In this document: positions 53,179-62,830 of the stretch, one piece after another
Layout of the letters: each line of letters begins with the position of its first letter
Position numbering within the stretch: position 1 is the stretch's first letter
Assembly (NCBI RefSeq): GCF_010729105.1
Contig: NZ_AP022573.1
Coordinates: 3,534,001-3,598,000, forward strand
DNA length: 64,000 bases
Source: Mycobacterium saskatchewanense
Lineage (GTDB): Bacteria; Actinomycetota; Actinomycetes; Mycobacteriales; Mycobacteriaceae
Reading direction: 5' to 3'
The notes under the pieces: generated by a model
Seen by the model: only the letters and a program-made list of their open reading frames with translations
Databases searched by the model: none
What the model was told of the DNA's origin: nothing
Translations under genes and position numbers: made by a program

Positions 53179-53967
53179 GTGAGCCGTGAATCCGCCGGCG
53201 CGGCCATCCGCGCCCTCCGCGAGTCACGTGACTGGTCGCTGGCGGAACTCGCCGCCGCGACCGGGGTCAGCATCATGGGACTGAGCTTTCTGGAGCGGGG
53301 CGCCCGGAAGCCCCACAAAAGCACAGTTCAAAAGGTCGAGAATGGCCTGGGACTCCCCCCGGGCACCTATTCACGCCTGCTCGTCGCCGCCGATCCGGAG
53401 GCTGAGTTGGCGCGGTTGCTCGCCGCGCAGTCGCCCGCCGCCCTGCCGGAAAGGCGCGCCGGACCCGTCGTCGTCGATCGTCACAGTGACACCGAAGTAT
53501 TGGAGGGCTACGCCGAAGCGCAGCTCGATGCCCTCAAATCCGTCATCGATCGGTTACCCGCGACAACATCAAACGAATATGAGACGTATATTCTGTCTGT
53601 GATCACGCAGTGCGTGAAGGCGGAGATGCTCGCGGCCAGCTCATGGCGGGTGGCCGTCGGTGCGGGCGGCGAGGCCGCGGGGCGGTTGATGGAGCACTTG
53701 CGGGAGCTCGAGGCGACGCGCCAGACCCTGCTCAAGAGGATGCCCGCCAGCTTGAGTGCGCGTTTCGACCGGGCCTGCGCGGAGTCGTCTCTTCCCGAGA
53801 CGATCATCGCGGCCCTCGTCGGCGTCAGCGTCGACGAGGTTTGGGAGATCCGCAACACCGGGGTCATCCCTCCGGGCGCACTCCTCCGCGTGCGCGCATT
53901 CGCCGAGGCGGTCGGGTCGGCGGGTGCAGCCTCCGCGGACGAGACCGACGACGAGGGGGCGCGGTAG
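53179..53967 (+). CDS. XRE-family transcriptional regulator (Rv0023-like)
   Basis: 262 residues from GTG 53179, giving the conserved VSRESAGAAIRALRESRDWS. N-terminal HTH (residues ~5-60: LAELAAATGVSIMGLSFLER; KPHKSTVQKVENGLGLPPGT), then a helical C-terminal part. Divergent from whiB5 and 1-nt overlapping the NlpC/P60 gene, so probably autoregulates and controls the downstream cluster. Confidence 0.9.
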   Translation: MSRESAGAAIRALRESRDWSLAELAAATGVSIMGLSFLERGARKPHKSTVQKVENGLGLPPGTYSRLLVAADPEAELARLLAAQSPAALPERRAGPVVVDRHSDTEVLEGYAEAQLDALKSVIDRLPATTSNEYETYILSVITQCVKAEMLAASSWRVAVGAGGEAAGRLMEHLRELEATRQTLLKRMPASLSARFDRACAESSLPETIIAALVGVSVDEVWEIRNTGVIPPGALLRVRAFAEAVGSAGAASADETDDEGAR

Positions 53968-54773
53968 TGGCGACCGAGATCGAGGCATTGACCCGGGCTC
54001 ATCAGCTTTTCGCCGGCACGGCCATGCCGCCCGCGCTGGTCGCGGGGACCGAACACTACGGGAGTCTGTTGGGCCGGGTCACCGACCTCAATCCCGACGC
54101 GCCACCGGCCTATCGGACCCGCGTCGAAGTCGGCCGGCAACGCCTCCTGTCGGCGGCGCAGACGGACGATGCGGCCGCCGACGTCATCGCCGGTGCCCAC
54201 CGGGACCGCACGCGAGCCGCCGCGCTCACCAAGACGGTGCTCGACGAGGCCCGCGCGGATGCCAACACTCCCCCGTTGTCGCCGCTCGCAGGGCGAGAAG
54301 CGATGCGCCGCCGCGCGGCCCGGCTGCACACCCAACGCGCGCACGTACTTGCGGCGCGGTCGCAGGCCCGTCGGCGCGCAGCGGCGCTGCGGGCGCTGCG
54401 TTACCGACTACACCGCCGCGGGCTGCCCGTGTTGAGCGGGCGCGCGGCGATCGCCGTGCGCGCCGCGTTGTCGCGGTTGGGCCGCCCCTACGTCTGGGGT
54501 GCGACGGGGCCCGACCGGTTCGACTGCTCGGGGTTGGTGCAGTGGTCCTACGCGCAGGCCGGTGTGCACTTGGATCGCACCACATACCAACAGCTGAACG
54601 ACGGAGTCCCGATTCCTCGTTCACAGGTGCGGCCCGGTGACCTCATTTTCCCCCACTCCGGGCACGTCCAGCTGGCGATAGGAAACAATCTGGTGGTGGA
54701 AGCGCCTTACCCGGGCGCCACCGTGCGAGTCAGCCGGATGGGCGCCGCGGTTGCGATTCGGCGTCCGATATGA
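53967..54773 (+). CDS. NlpC/P60 peptidoglycan peptidase-like protein (Rv0024-like)
   Basis: 268 residues from GTG 53967. N-terminal ~140 residues are helical and Ala/Arg-rich; the C-terminal NlpC/P60 domain has catalytic C187 ([17 protein letters not shown]) and H233 ([10 protein letters not shown]). No signal peptide is visible, so it acts inside or leaves by a non-Sec route such as type VII secretion. Overlaps neighbours on both sides (1 and 4 nt). Confidence 0.9.
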   Translation: MATEIEALTRAHQLFAGTAMPPALVAGTEHYGSLLGRVTDLNPDAPPAYRTRVEVGRQRLLSAAQTDDAAADVIAGAHRDRTRAAALTKTVLDEARADANTPPLSPLAGREAMRRRAARLHTQRAHVLAARSQARRRAAALRALRYRLHRRGLPVLSGRAAIAVRAALSRLGRPYVWGATGPDRFDCSGLVQWSYAQAGVHLDRTTYQQLNDGVPIPRSQVRPGDLIFPHSGHVQLAIGNNLVVEAPYPGATVRVSRMGAAVAIRRPI

Positions 54774-55132
54774 CGGGCGACGCGGGGCAGGCGGGGCCCT
54801 CGATGCAGGCCCTCCAGGAGCGGCAGGCTCAGCTCGCCGAGCAACACGGGACGGCCGGCGACGCAGATCGCGCGCTGGTCGAGGTATTGGCCAGCGCCCA
54901 CGCCGCGACGCGCGATGCCCTGCGGCGGCTCGACGCGATTGCCGAGGACATCGACCGCGCAGTTCTGCACCAGGCGGACCTATCCATCGATACGCCGTTG
55001 GGTGCGAGGGAGTTTCAGCGGTTCTTACTCGCCAAGCAGCACGAGATTGCGGCGGTCGTGACCGACGCCCGCGACTTGGGTCGGGCGAAAAAGGCTGCGT
55101 TGGAAAGCCTCCGGGCCCAGTACGGAGGTTAG
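54770..55132 (+). CDS. DUF4226 protein (Rv0025-like)
   Basis: 120 residues, fully helical, no signal. Core: [20 protein letters not shown] and [20 protein letters not shown], shared with the next gene. ATG overlaps the P60 stop. Function unknown. Confidence 0.85.
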   Translation: MTGDAGQAGPSMQALQERQAQLAEQHGTAGDADRALVEVLASAHAATRDALRRLDAIAEDIDRAVLHQADLSIDTPLGAREFQRFLLAKQHEIAAVVTDARDLGRAKKAALESLRAQYGG

Positions 55133-55248
55133 CCGTCCACAGGGCGTCCGCGGTGAATTGTCGGCCCGAACCGGGCTGGGTACTGTCGCCCGACATGGAG
55201 GGTTCGCCATCCGTCCCACAGCCGGTTGCAGCGCGTTCTGCCTAGCCG

Positions 55249-56625
55249 ATGTCGGTGCACGACGAGCTACTCGCCGCGGTCGCGTCCATCCGCGACCGCA
55301 CCGGTGATGCGAATGCGTGGCAGGCGGGTCTCACGCCAGATGAGGTGACGGCTGTCGTCAACCCTGCCACGGGCTCCGAGCGACTCGCGGCGATTTTAAG
55401 CAAGATCCGCGCTCAACATCCGGAGCTGTTCGGCGCGCCGGCGACGGGTGGCCCACCTGGCGGGCTTCCCCCTCAACCTGTCCCGGATGGCGCTCGGGGC
55501 GATGCGGCGGAAGCGATTTGGCGCGCTGAAGCGGCTCTGGCACAACAGAATTCGGTGACATCTCAGCTCGACATGCAGGTGATCACGGCAATTCTCAACG
55601 CCCACCTCAAAAGCGTGGAAGGGCGAGAGGAGCTCACCAAGCTGCAGCGGGAAACGGAGGACGCGGTACAGACGCGATCCGACCTGGACACACCCGCCGG
55701 AGCGCGCGACTTCCAACGCTTTCTCATAGGCAAGCTCAGAGACATTCGCGCCGTCGTCCTCAACGCGAGCCTTGACGATACGTCGAAGTCAGCGCTGATG
55801 GCCGCCTGGACGTCGCTCTACGACGCGTCGCGAGACAAGCCCGAAGCCGGGGAGCAGCGGGCTTCGTCCGCCCCCGCCGAACCGTCGGCGCCGGACGACC
55901 TCGACCCCGGAGGGGATCCATTGCTCGACCCGTTGGTGTCCGGCGATCCCGATCCGGGGACTCGGGACGCACCGGCCCCGGGCGCGCCCGCGCCCACCCC
56001 CACAATGCCGGCGGGTTTCGGTGCCGGACCGCTGCCGGGACTGGGCACGGCCGGCGGCCCCGGTTTGGGATTGCCGCTTCCCGCCCTGCCGGACGGCACC
56101 AGAACCGATCCGATCCGGCGGAAGTCGGACGACGACGCCGTGCCGGAGCCCGGCGATCGGGATCCGAGTGACGAGTCCGACGACCCCGAGGCGATGGATA
56201 AGCAAGCCGGGGACCCTCCAGCGGCCCCCACCGCGATTAGCCTCCCCGACGGGGAGACCGTGACGGTGGCCAACCCGCAGCTGGCCGCGGCGATCAAGGC
56301 AGCCGTTGGCGGCGTACCGATAGCAGATGCGTTCCGCCAGCAGGGAATAACCATTCCACCGCCCGGCACGACCGTTACCGACCCGATCGATCCGCAGCGG
56401 CTGGCGCCGGGAGACATCGGGATCTTCACCGACCGGCACGCGCTCGCTCTCAGCCCGGGTAAAGCGCTCTTGGACGGCCAAATTCAGCACATCGCCACCG
56501 TGAACGGGCCGAGCTTCCTAGGCTGGGAGCATCCGCCGGTGGTGACCGCAACCGGGGCCGCGCCGGCCAACCCCGACACACCGGCACCCACCCGGCCGGC
56601 GTCCGCGCCGACCACCGCACAATAG
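55249..56625 (+). CDS. DUF4226 protein with Pro-rich linker and P60-like tail (Rv0026-like)
   Basis: 458 residues; no clear ribosome site before ATG 55249. Residues ~85-190 repeat the DUF4226 core (DTPAGARDFQRFLIGKLRDI). A Pro/Asp/Gly-rich linker (~200-325) follows. The C-terminal ~100 residues (TVANPQLAAAIKAAVGG; LAPGDIGIFTDRHALALSPG) recall the second half of NlpC/P60 domains (PGD...H), but no catalytic Cys is visible. Export or peptidoglycan contact is inference. Confidence 0.82.
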   Translation: MSVHDELLAAVASIRDRTGDANAWQAGLTPDEVTAVVNPATGSERLAAILSKIRAQHPELFGAPATGGPPGGLPPQPVPDGARGDAAEAIWRAEAALAQQNSVTSQLDMQVITAILNAHLKSVEGREELTKLQRETEDAVQTRSDLDTPAGARDFQRFLIGKLRDIRAVVLNASLDDTSKSALMAAWTSLYDASRDKPEAGEQRASSAPAEPSAPDDLDPGGDPLLDPLVSGDPDPGTRDAPAPGAPAPTPTMPAGFGAGPLPGLGTAGGPGLGLPLPALPDGTRTDPIRRKSDDDAVPEPGDRDPSDESDDPEAMDKQAGDPPAAPTAISLPDGETVTVANPQLAAAIKAAVGGVPIADAFRQQGITIPPPGTTVTDPIDPQRLAPGDIGIFTDRHALALSPGKALLDGQIQHIATVNGPSFLGWEHPPVVTATGAAPANPDTPAPTRPASAPTTAQ

Positions 56626-56668
56626 GAAATCCCCGGTCCATCCGGCGGCACATGACAGGAGACAGCAG

Positions 56669-56986
56669 ATGGCAGACTCGATTCGCGTGGTGCCCGCGCA
56701 ACTGCGTGACGCCGCTGCGCATCACCGAGAGACCTCGGATTACCTGCGCACCGTCCCGTCCTCGCACGCCGCAATCCAGGAGAGCCTGGATTCGCTCGGG
56801 CCGATCTTCGGCGAGCTGCGCGACGCAGGGCGTGAACTGCTGGAGCTCCGGCGGGAGTGCTACGAGCAGCAGGCCGACGACCACGCGGACATGGCCGACA
56901 AACTCGTCACCTCGGCGGCCATCTGGGAGCAGCACGAGCAGGACGCCGCACGTCACTTTCGGGGCATCGTCGACGGCGGTCGATGA
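56669..56986 (+). CDS. EspC-like type VII secretion target (Rv0027-like)
   Basis: 105 residues with GGAG upstream. Helical hairpin of the DUF2580/EspC type: MADSIRVVPAQLRDAAAHHR and ADKLVTSAAIWEQHEQDAAR. A canonical YxxxD/E export signal is not obvious (YEQQAD is one residue off). ATGA overlap with the next gene. Confidence 0.82.
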   Translation: MADSIRVVPAQLRDAAAHHRETSDYLRTVPSSHAAIQESLDSLGPIFGELRDAGRELLELRRECYEQQADDHADMADKLVTSAAIWEQHEQDAARHFRGIVDGGR

Positions 56987-57288
56987 CCGACGCCAATCCC
57001 GCTTTCGACACGGTCCACCCGAGTGGGCACATCCTTGTCCGCTCCTGCCGCGGCGGGTACATGCACAGCATCGCGCTGACCGAAGAGGCGATGGAAACCG
57101 ACGCCGAGACGTTGGCGCGAGGCATCGTGTTGACCGCCGACGTGTCCTGCCTCAAAGCTTTGCTGGAGGTGCGCGACGAAATCGTCGCCGCCGGGCATAC
57201 CCCGTCCGCGGCGGTTCCGACTCCCGGGGACCTCGATGCGGCGATCGAGAAGTTGCTGGCCCACAAATTGCGCCGCCGGCCCGACTAG
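56983..57288 (+). CDS. DUF2694 protein (Rv0028-like)
   Basis: 101 residues, ATG overlapping the previous stop. Contains HPSGHILVRSCRGGYMHSIA and ETDAETLARGIVLTADVSCL. Typical partner of EspC-like genes in mycobacteria; function unknown. Confidence 0.85.
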   Translation: MTDANPAFDTVHPSGHILVRSCRGGYMHSIALTEEAMETDAETLARGIVLTADVSCLKALLEVRDEIVAAGHTPSAAVPTPGDLDAAIEKLLAHKLRRRPD

Positions 57289-57398
57289 CGGCGTGTTTGC
57301 TGATTTGCCGCCGAAATTGCGTGGGTGGTCGTGATCGGCGGCGGCAAAGCGCGACCCGCCCGGCAATTTCGGTGGTTGGAGCTATCGATAGTGCCGCA

Positions 57399-57542
57399 TC
57401 AATGGAGCCAAATCTTGGCCGCACCGGGATCGGGGACGATGTCGGTGGGCGGCGCTATGGGGTTGGGCCCGAACAACTCTCGCGCGCGGGCCAATAACGC
57501 ACGCACTTCATCGAGTTGCTGCTGCAGCGCAGAATCAGCCAT
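57399..57542 (-). CDS. Possible small protein, 47 residues
   Basis: Minus-strand frame in the 335-bp gap 57289-57623. GGTAGG stands about 9 nt before ATG 57542. Amphipathic helix ADSALQQQLDEVRALLARAR, then ELFGPNPIAPPTDIVPDPG and AAKIWLH. Composition is protein-like and unlike noise. I do not recognise it; it may be a small gene or the start of a lost longer one. The rest of the gap holds nothing I can support. Confidence 0.45.
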   Translation of the reverse strand: MADSALQQQLDEVRALLARARELFGPNPIAPPTDIVPDPGAAKIWLH

Positions 57543-57623
57543 GGCCATAACCTACCCATGGTGTCGCAGCTGCACAATTCACTGACTGGAAAGACCCCCC
57601 GGTAGTGCCGGTAGGCTTAGCCG

Positions 57624-59000
57624 GTGGCGATCTTCGGTCGGATAACGGCGCGCCAGCGCCTCCGGAGAGCTACCCGCGAATCATTGTCGATTCCGGCCTT
57701 CAGCTCTCCGATCGATTGCACCCCGTGGGTGACGGGCGGCCTCTGGCCCGCCGGATTGTCGACGGTGGATCCCGAAACCGCCTCCATCGCAGCTTATTTG
57801 AAGGATGACCTGGAGCGGATCGCCAGAAGCGCCAACGACGAGCTGAAAGTCATCAAGCGGTCGGGACTGGCGGATCCGGCGAGGAAGGCGGAAGAGGCGC
57901 GGGTCATCGAGGAGGGCCGCGCGCGAGCGGTGCGGCGAGTCGAGTCCACGATTCGCCAGCTCGAAGCCATCAGGGCCCAGCCCGGCCCCGTGGAGCCCGA
58001 GCATGCCGAGCGCGATCCCGAAGCGACGCAAGTCATACCCGCCACCAGCGCCGCGGAATCCGCCGCCACCGCGCCTGCCGAGGCCGCACCCGAGCGGCGT
58101 TGGCGCGCCGCGGAACCCGGACGCCGCAGGACCGAGCCCGCCCCGGTCACCGACGACCACGTCGCCGCCATGACCGACGCGCCGATCGACGACACCCAGG
58201 GGATACCCGCCGTGACCGATTTACCGCCGGCGGCCGCTGCGGCCGAACCGCGTCGCGACGTCACGGATAGCGGTCGCCACCGTGCCGTCGAGCCGGCGGC
58301 AGCGGAGGAAGAGCGCGCGGACACGGGTGAGAGGGCCACCGCGATCCCCCCGATGCCGGAACCCGGACGCGGCCGGGAATTCGACATCGACCGGCTCAAC
58401 CTGCTCCTCGAATTCGTGGTGCGACAGGAGCCACGGCTGAACTGGGCCGCGGGTGAGCGCGCCGACGGTACGACCGTGGTGGTCACCGATCTCGCGCACG
58501 GGTGGGTACCGCCAGGGATCTCGCTTCCGGCGGGTGTGGGTCTGTTGGAACCCGGCAGACGCAGCGGGAAGGCGACCGAGATGATCGGTGACACCACACG
58601 AGTCGTCAGGTATGCCCCCGGCGATTCGCTACGCCGCTCGGCGGGTCTGGCGGCCTTGAAGGCGTCGCTTGAGCCGCGGGAGTTGCCCGAAATCGACGAC
58701 CTCGGCGGCGCCCTCAACACGGCCACCCGTCGGCGCGAGGGGTTGCCGCGCATCGTGCACGCGATGGCGAGCACCGCCGCTGCGGGCACCCGGATCGCCG
58801 ACCAAGAAGTGGACGTCTTGCGGGTGCATCTTGACACCGCCCGCTACCAGTTGCTGGTCCAGTTTCCCGACGTTGATCCCGCGCTGTTGCTCGACTGTCT
58901 GCTGTTGGCGGCCACCGAAGCCTTCGTGGTAGGAGACATCACGTCGGCGAACTATCACCTCCGGTGGTTTCAGACTCTCGAGGCGTCCCCGTCGCCCTGA
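57624..59000 (+). CDS. ESX-associated DUF5631/DUF5632-type protein (Rv0029-like)
   Basis: 458 residues, GTG start. Conserved N-terminus (VAIFGRITARQRLRRATRES; SPIDCTPWVTGGLWPAGL), a coiled coil (~60-115), a ~150-residue Ala/Glu/Pro-rich linker, and a conserved C-terminal domain (~245-455: INRLN-like FDIDRLNLLLEFVVRQEP; LLLDCLLLAATEAFVVGDIT). Longer than M. tuberculosis Rv0029 mainly in the linker. Family members cluster with ESX genes; function unknown. Confidence 0.83.
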   Translation: MAIFGRITARQRLRRATRESLSIPAFSSPIDCTPWVTGGLWPAGLSTVDPETASIAAYLKDDLERIARSANDELKVIKRSGLADPARKAEEARVIEEGRARAVRRVESTIRQLEAIRAQPGPVEPEHAERDPEATQVIPATSAAESAATAPAEAAPERRWRAAEPGRRRTEPAPVTDDHVAAMTDAPIDDTQGIPAVTDLPPAAAAAEPRRDVTDSGRHRAVEPAAAEEERADTGERATAIPPMPEPGRGREFDIDRLNLLLEFVVRQEPRLNWAAGERADGTTVVVTDLAHGWVPPGISLPAGVGLLEPGRRSGKATEMIGDTTRVVRYAPGDSLRRSAGLAALKASLEPRELPEIDDLGGALNTATRRREGLPRIVHAMASTAAAGTRIADQEVDVLRVHLDTARYQLLVQFPDVDPALLLDCLLLAATEAFVVGDITSANYHLRWFQTLEASPSP

Positions 59001-59065
59001 GCGCCGAAACGGCACGCCGAACCATGAATTGACGCTGGTCGAACGGGCCGACGATACTTGTCGTC

Positions 59066-59383
59066 GTGTCGGGGTCCGGCGGTCGCGAGCATCTCAGCGA
59101 CAAAGATCTCGTCGAATCTGTCCTGCGGGAATTGAGCGACGCCGCCGACAGGTGGGAGGCCCTCGTCGCGCAGGCCGAAGCCGTGACCTACAGCGTCGAC
59201 CTCGGCGACGTGTATGCCGTTGCGAACGCCGACGGTCGACTGCTGGAGCTGGTCCTGCACCCCGGCGTGATGACCGCATACGCCCACGGGGAGTTGGCGG
59301 ATCGGTTGAACCTCGCGATCACCGCTCTGCGTGAGGAAGCTGAGGCCGAGCACAAGGCGATGTACGGCGGTCCCCTGCGCTGA
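59066..59383 (+). CDS. YbaB/EbfC-like small protein (Rv0030-like)
   Basis: 105 residues, GTG start. Pattern of YbaB-like EspL relatives: helix, YSVDLGDVYAVANADGRLLE beta strands, LNLAITALREEAEAEHKAMY. Ends 4 bp before a 55-bp tandem repeat. Confidence 0.8.
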   Translation: MSGSGGREHLSDKDLVESVLRELSDAADRWEALVAQAEAVTYSVDLGDVYAVANADGRLLELVLHPGVMTAYAHGELADRLNLAITALREEAEAEHKAMYGGPLR

Positions 59384-59387
59384 GCTC

Positions 59388-59593
59388 GCTCTCTTCGCGC
59401 GTGTGCGCGCTCATCGACCGGCGCCGGGTTGGATGGGCGCCGGCTCTCTTCGCGCGTGTGCGCGCTCATCGACCGGCGCCGGGTTGGATGGGCGCCGGCT
59501 CTCTTCGCGCGTGTGCGCGCTCATCGACCGGCGCCGGGTTGGATGGGCGCCGGCTCTCTTCGCGCGTGTGCGCGCTCATCGACCGGCGCCGGG
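59388..59593. repeat. 55-bp tandem repeat (MIRU/VNTR-like), 3.75 copies
   Basis: Copies start at 59388, 59443 and 59498 (55 bp each) and 59553 (41 bp). Each begins GCTCTCTTCGCGCGTGTGCG and ends in a GGCGCCGG-type palindrome. Copies look identical by eye. As 55 is not a multiple of 3, copies cannot encode a repeated peptide in one frame. The last copy supplies the stop of the minus-strand gene at 59576. Confidence 0.96.
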
Positions 59594-60349
59594 AGGCCCC
59601 GCGAAGGCCTGCGCGACCTCCAGCCAACGCTGAGCGTCGGGACCGTCCGCCGCGAGGTCGAGCGCACTCAACGGTCGCCGCTGCGTGACCAGGTAGCAGA
59701 AATCTTCGGCAGGCCCGGTGACCCGCTGGGCGGCGTCCGGCGGGCCCCAGGTCCACACATCGCCGCCGGGGCCGCGCAGTTCAATCCGAAACGCCTCGGC
59801 CGGCGGCGTCAGATCGTTGACGAAGAAGGCGTAATCGCGGGTCCGCACCCCTAGATGCGCGATCGAACGCAGGCGCTGGGTGGCGGGTCGTTTGACCCCC
59901 AACGCGTCGGCGACGTCGAGCCCATGCGCCCAGGTCTCCATCAAACGCGCGGTCGCCATCGACGCTGCGCTCATCGGCGGCCCGAACCACGGCAGTTTGC
60001 GACCGTCCGGAACCGTCAGCAACGCCTCGTGCAGCCGGCCGCGGGCGACCCTCCACTCGGCGAGCAATTCGGCCGGCGGCAGCGCCGCCAAGTCCTCCGC
60101 TCCCGCGTCGACGAACCCAGCCGGATCGGCGGCGGCGGCCTTTAGCGCTTCACCGAACCCCGCCTCGTCTGTGACCGCGGTCAAGGCGAGCCGGTCGGTC
60201 CACAACAGGTGGCCGATCTGGTGGGCGATGGTCCAGCCGGGGGCGGGCGTCGGATCGGCCCATCGGTGCACAGGAAGCGGCGCGACGAGCGCGTCGAGTT
60301 CGTCGCCTTCGGCATGTAAATCGGCCACGATGGACCCGGGACCGGCCAT
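59576..60349 (-). CDS. TIGR03084-type metal-binding protein (DinB/mycothiol-dependent isomerase fold)
   Basis: 257 residues from ATG 60349 with GGAGG 5 nt upstream, equal in length to Rv0036c. DinB/MDMPI helical bundle: [19 protein letters not shown] (first metal His region) and [16 protein letters not shown] (second). Likely thiol- or metal-dependent transferase; substrate unknown. The stop codon lies in the tandem repeat. Confidence 0.87.
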   Translation of the reverse strand: MAGPGSIVADLHAEGDELDALVAPLPVHRWADPTPAPGWTIAHQIGHLLWTDRLALTAVTDEAGFGEALKAAAADPAGFVDAGAEDLAALPPAELLAEWRVARGRLHEALLTVPDGRKLPWFGPPMSAASMATARLMETWAHGLDVADALGVKRPATQRLRSIAHLGVRTRDYAFFVNDLTPPAEAFRIELRGPGGDVWTWGPPDAAQRVTGPAEDFCYLVTQRRPLSALDLAADGPDAQRWLEVAQAFAGPPGAGR

Positions 60350-60385
60350 CACTGCCTCCAATGATCGAGAGCCACGGAACGTACC

Positions 60386-61669
60386 TTAGCCAGTGTCTGC
60401 CGGCTGGCGACGGCTGATGACGCTGTGCATGGCGAGCCCGACGAGGTAAAGCACCGAACCGAAGAGGACGAAGACGGGCGCGCGCCCGTCCTCGGGAATC
60501 AAGGTCGCGGCGACCGTGATCGCGACGATGAAGGCAACCCAGAACAGCGCATCCTGGACCGCGAACACGTGCCCGCGCAGGGCGTCGTCGACGTCCATCT
60601 GCATCGCCGAGTCGGCGCACAGCTTGATCATTTGACCGGAGACGCCCAGCAGGAAGCTGGATACCACCATGATCGGAATGAGCAACGTGGCGGCGGGAAG
60701 CTGGATGACCGCGGATGCGGCCAACGCGCCGTTGGCCGCCGCGTAGCGCCCCCATCGGCGCACCGCCAATGGCGTCAGCACGTTGGCCAGGAACGCCCCC
60801 AGCCCCGAGACTGCGAAGAACAACAGTGCGATACCGAAACCCCCCGTCGCGGCGGCCGCCATGTGGTGCACCAGCAGTAGCATCAGCAGCGAGTTGATGC
60901 CGACCACCATCCGGTGCGCGGCCAGGCCGGATAGGGTGGCCGCGACCGTCGGTCGTTGCGCCACCGTCCTTGCGCCGTGCAGCCAGCCGGTGATCACCGC
61001 GTAGATGACCGGTCCATGGATGGCGCGCTTGGTGTCGTCGGGTCCCAGCGCGCGAGGGCGGAACCGCCACGACAGGAGCAATGCGATCGACACCGGAAGC
61101 GCGGTGATGAAGATGACCACCGAGGCTCCCCCGTCGCCGGCGCCGACGATGAAGCGAGGCACGAGCATGAAATTGGCCCCCAAGAAGGCACCGACTGCGC
61201 CCGACGCCGTGGCGACCGAGTTCATCGTCACCACCTGTTCGCGGGGCACCACGTGCGGCAGTGACGCCGACAGCCCCGACGCGACGAATCGAGCCAAGCC
61301 GTTGGCGATCAGGGCCGCAAACAGCAGGGGCATGTCGCCGGCGCGCAGCGCCAGGATGGTGCCGATGACGGCGATGAGGACGAGCCGACCCACGTTGGCC
61401 CCCACGAGCACCAGTCGACGGTCCCAGCGGTCCATGAGCGCACCGGCGAACGGCCCCAGAAGCGAGTACGGCAGGAACAGCACCGTGAACGCCCGCGCGA
61501 TGGACATGGCGTCCGCGGCGCGGTCGGGGTTGAAGAGCAGCGCGCCGGCCAGCCCCGCCTGGAATAGGCCGTCGCCGAACTGACTCGCCATGCGCACCTG
61601 AAGCAGTCGCCACAAATCCGGCAAACCGCGCACGGACCGCCAAAGGTCAACGGGTGCGCCCGAGTTCAT
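60386..61669 (-). CDS. MFS transporter (Rv0037c-like)
   Basis: 427 residues from ATG 61669, about twelve helices. MFS loop motif [17 protein letters not shown] after helix 2, typical of drug-efflux-like permeases. Same strand as the DinB-like gene, 36 bp apart. Substrate unknown. Confidence 0.88.
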   Translation of the reverse strand: MNSGAPVDLWRSVRGLPDLWRLLQVRMASQFGDGLFQAGLAGALLFNPDRAADAMSIARAFTVLFLPYSLLGPFAGALMDRWDRRLVLVGANVGRLVLIAVIGTILALRAGDMPLLFAALIANGLARFVASGLSASLPHVVPREQVVTMNSVATASGAVGAFLGANFMLVPRFIVGAGDGGASVVIFITALPVSIALLLSWRFRPRALGPDDTKRAIHGPVIYAVITGWLHGARTVAQRPTVAATLSGLAAHRMVVGINSLLMLLLVHHMAAAATGGFGIALLFFAVSGLGAFLANVLTPLAVRRWGRYAAANGALAASAVIQLPAATLLIPIMVVSSFLLGVSGQMIKLCADSAMQMDVDDALRGHVFAVQDALFWVAFIVAITVAATLIPEDGRAPVFVLFGSVLYLVGLAMHSVISRRQPADTG

Positions 61670-61820
61670 CCGGGGTTGAATCACAGAACCGACTTCCAGG
61701 ATTGGGGGTAGGCGCGCTGGGCCCGCGGCCGAGGTCGACGCCGCCCATCCACAGTACAAATATTGGCGGGCCATGCTCGATTGCCCCGGGGCGACGCCGT
61801 GGAGGTGCGATGATGGTGAG

Positions 61821-62426
61821 GTGCCGCCGCCGGAGGATCCAGAGGACTATGTCGCACCCGCCGCGCAACGGGTGCGTGCGGGAACGCTGCTGCTTGCCAA
61901 TACCGACTTGCTCGAGCCGACGTTCCGGCGCAGCGTCATCTACATCGTCGAGCACAACGACGGCGGCACGCTGGGCGTCGTGCTGAACCGATCCAGCGAG
62001 ACCGCCGTGTACAACGTGCTGCCGCAGTGGGCCAAGTTGACGGCCAAGCCGAAGACGATGTTCATCGGGGGGCCGGTGAAGCGCGACGCGGCCCTGTGTC
62101 TGGCGACGTTGCGCGTCGGCGCAGATCCCCAGGACGCACCGGGGCTGCGGCATGTGGCCGGGCGGGTGGTCATGGTCGATCTGGACGCCGACCCCGATGC
62201 CGTCGCGCCGCTGGTCGAGGGGGTGCGGATCTTCGCGGGATACTCCGGCTGGACCATCGGCCAGTTGGAGGGCGAGATTGAACGCGATGACTGGATTGTC
62301 TTGTCCGCGTTGCCTTCTGATGTGCTGGTCGGCCCACGGTCCGACCTATGGAGCCAGGTGCTGCGCCGCCAGCCGTTGCCGCTTTCGATGCTGGCGACCC
62401 ATCCGATCGACGTCAGCCGAAACTAG
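61821..62426 (+). CDS. yqgE: UPF0301 protein YqgE
   Basis: 201 residues from GTG 61821 (start conserved in the [20 protein letters not shown] segment); ATG 61773 adds 16 unrelated residues. Family core: [54 protein letters not shown]. Function unknown in bacteria generally. Confidence 0.94.
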   Translation: MPPPEDPEDYVAPAAQRVRAGTLLLANTDLLEPTFRRSVIYIVEHNDGGTLGVVLNRSSETAVYNVLPQWAKLTAKPKTMFIGGPVKRDAALCLATLRVGADPQDAPGLRHVAGRVVMVDLDADPDAVAPLVEGVRIFAGYSGWTIGQLEGEIERDDWIVLSALPSDVLVGPRSDLWSQVLRRQPLPLSMLATHPIDVSRN

Positions 62427-62429
62427 CTA

Positions 62430-62762
62430 TCAGCTGCAGGCCTGAGTGCAGGCGGCGCATCGGCCACCACAACTGGGTGGCGCCGCCGCCTCCCCGCGAA
62501 CCGCGAAGCGCGCAGTCTGATACGAACCGGCGGCCAAGGTGCCCAACGAGCCGGCGACACAGACGATCAGCACCACCAGAGCGGTCTTCGGCGATGCCGC
62601 CAGCGCCACCACCCCGCCGGCGGCCAACATCACCGCGGCGGCGAATTGCGCAGGCGCCATCGCGCGCAGCGCCAGCTGCGTCCGGTTATGTGAGAGCGAC
62701 CAAGTCCCGAACCCGGCGGAGGCCACCGCCGCAAACACGCACAGCACGCCCGCAATCAGCAT
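62430..62762 (-). CDS. Small membrane protein with Cys-rich tail (Rv0039c-like)
   Basis: 110 residues. Helices at about 2-22, 38-57 and 61-80. The last 14 residues hold CGGRCAACTQAC, a Cx3Cx2Cx3C cluster, which suggests metal or disulphide binding. Convergent with yqgE, 3 bp apart. Confidence 0.8.
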   Translation of the reverse strand: MLIAGVLCVFAAVASAGFGTWSLSHNRTQLALRAMAPAQFAAAVMLAAGGVVALAASPKTALVVLIVCVAGSLGTLAAGSYQTARFAVRGEAAAPPSCGGRCAACTQACS

Positions 62763-62830
62763 GCGCCCACAATACGAGCCCGCTCTTCGCTCCGCTCGGC
62801 TGGCTCCGGGCGGTTTCGCGCGGCGCCGGC

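Noticed and set aside
59388..59593. CRISPR array
   Set aside because: Head-to-tail 55-bp units with no unique spacers and no cas genes; a VNTR.
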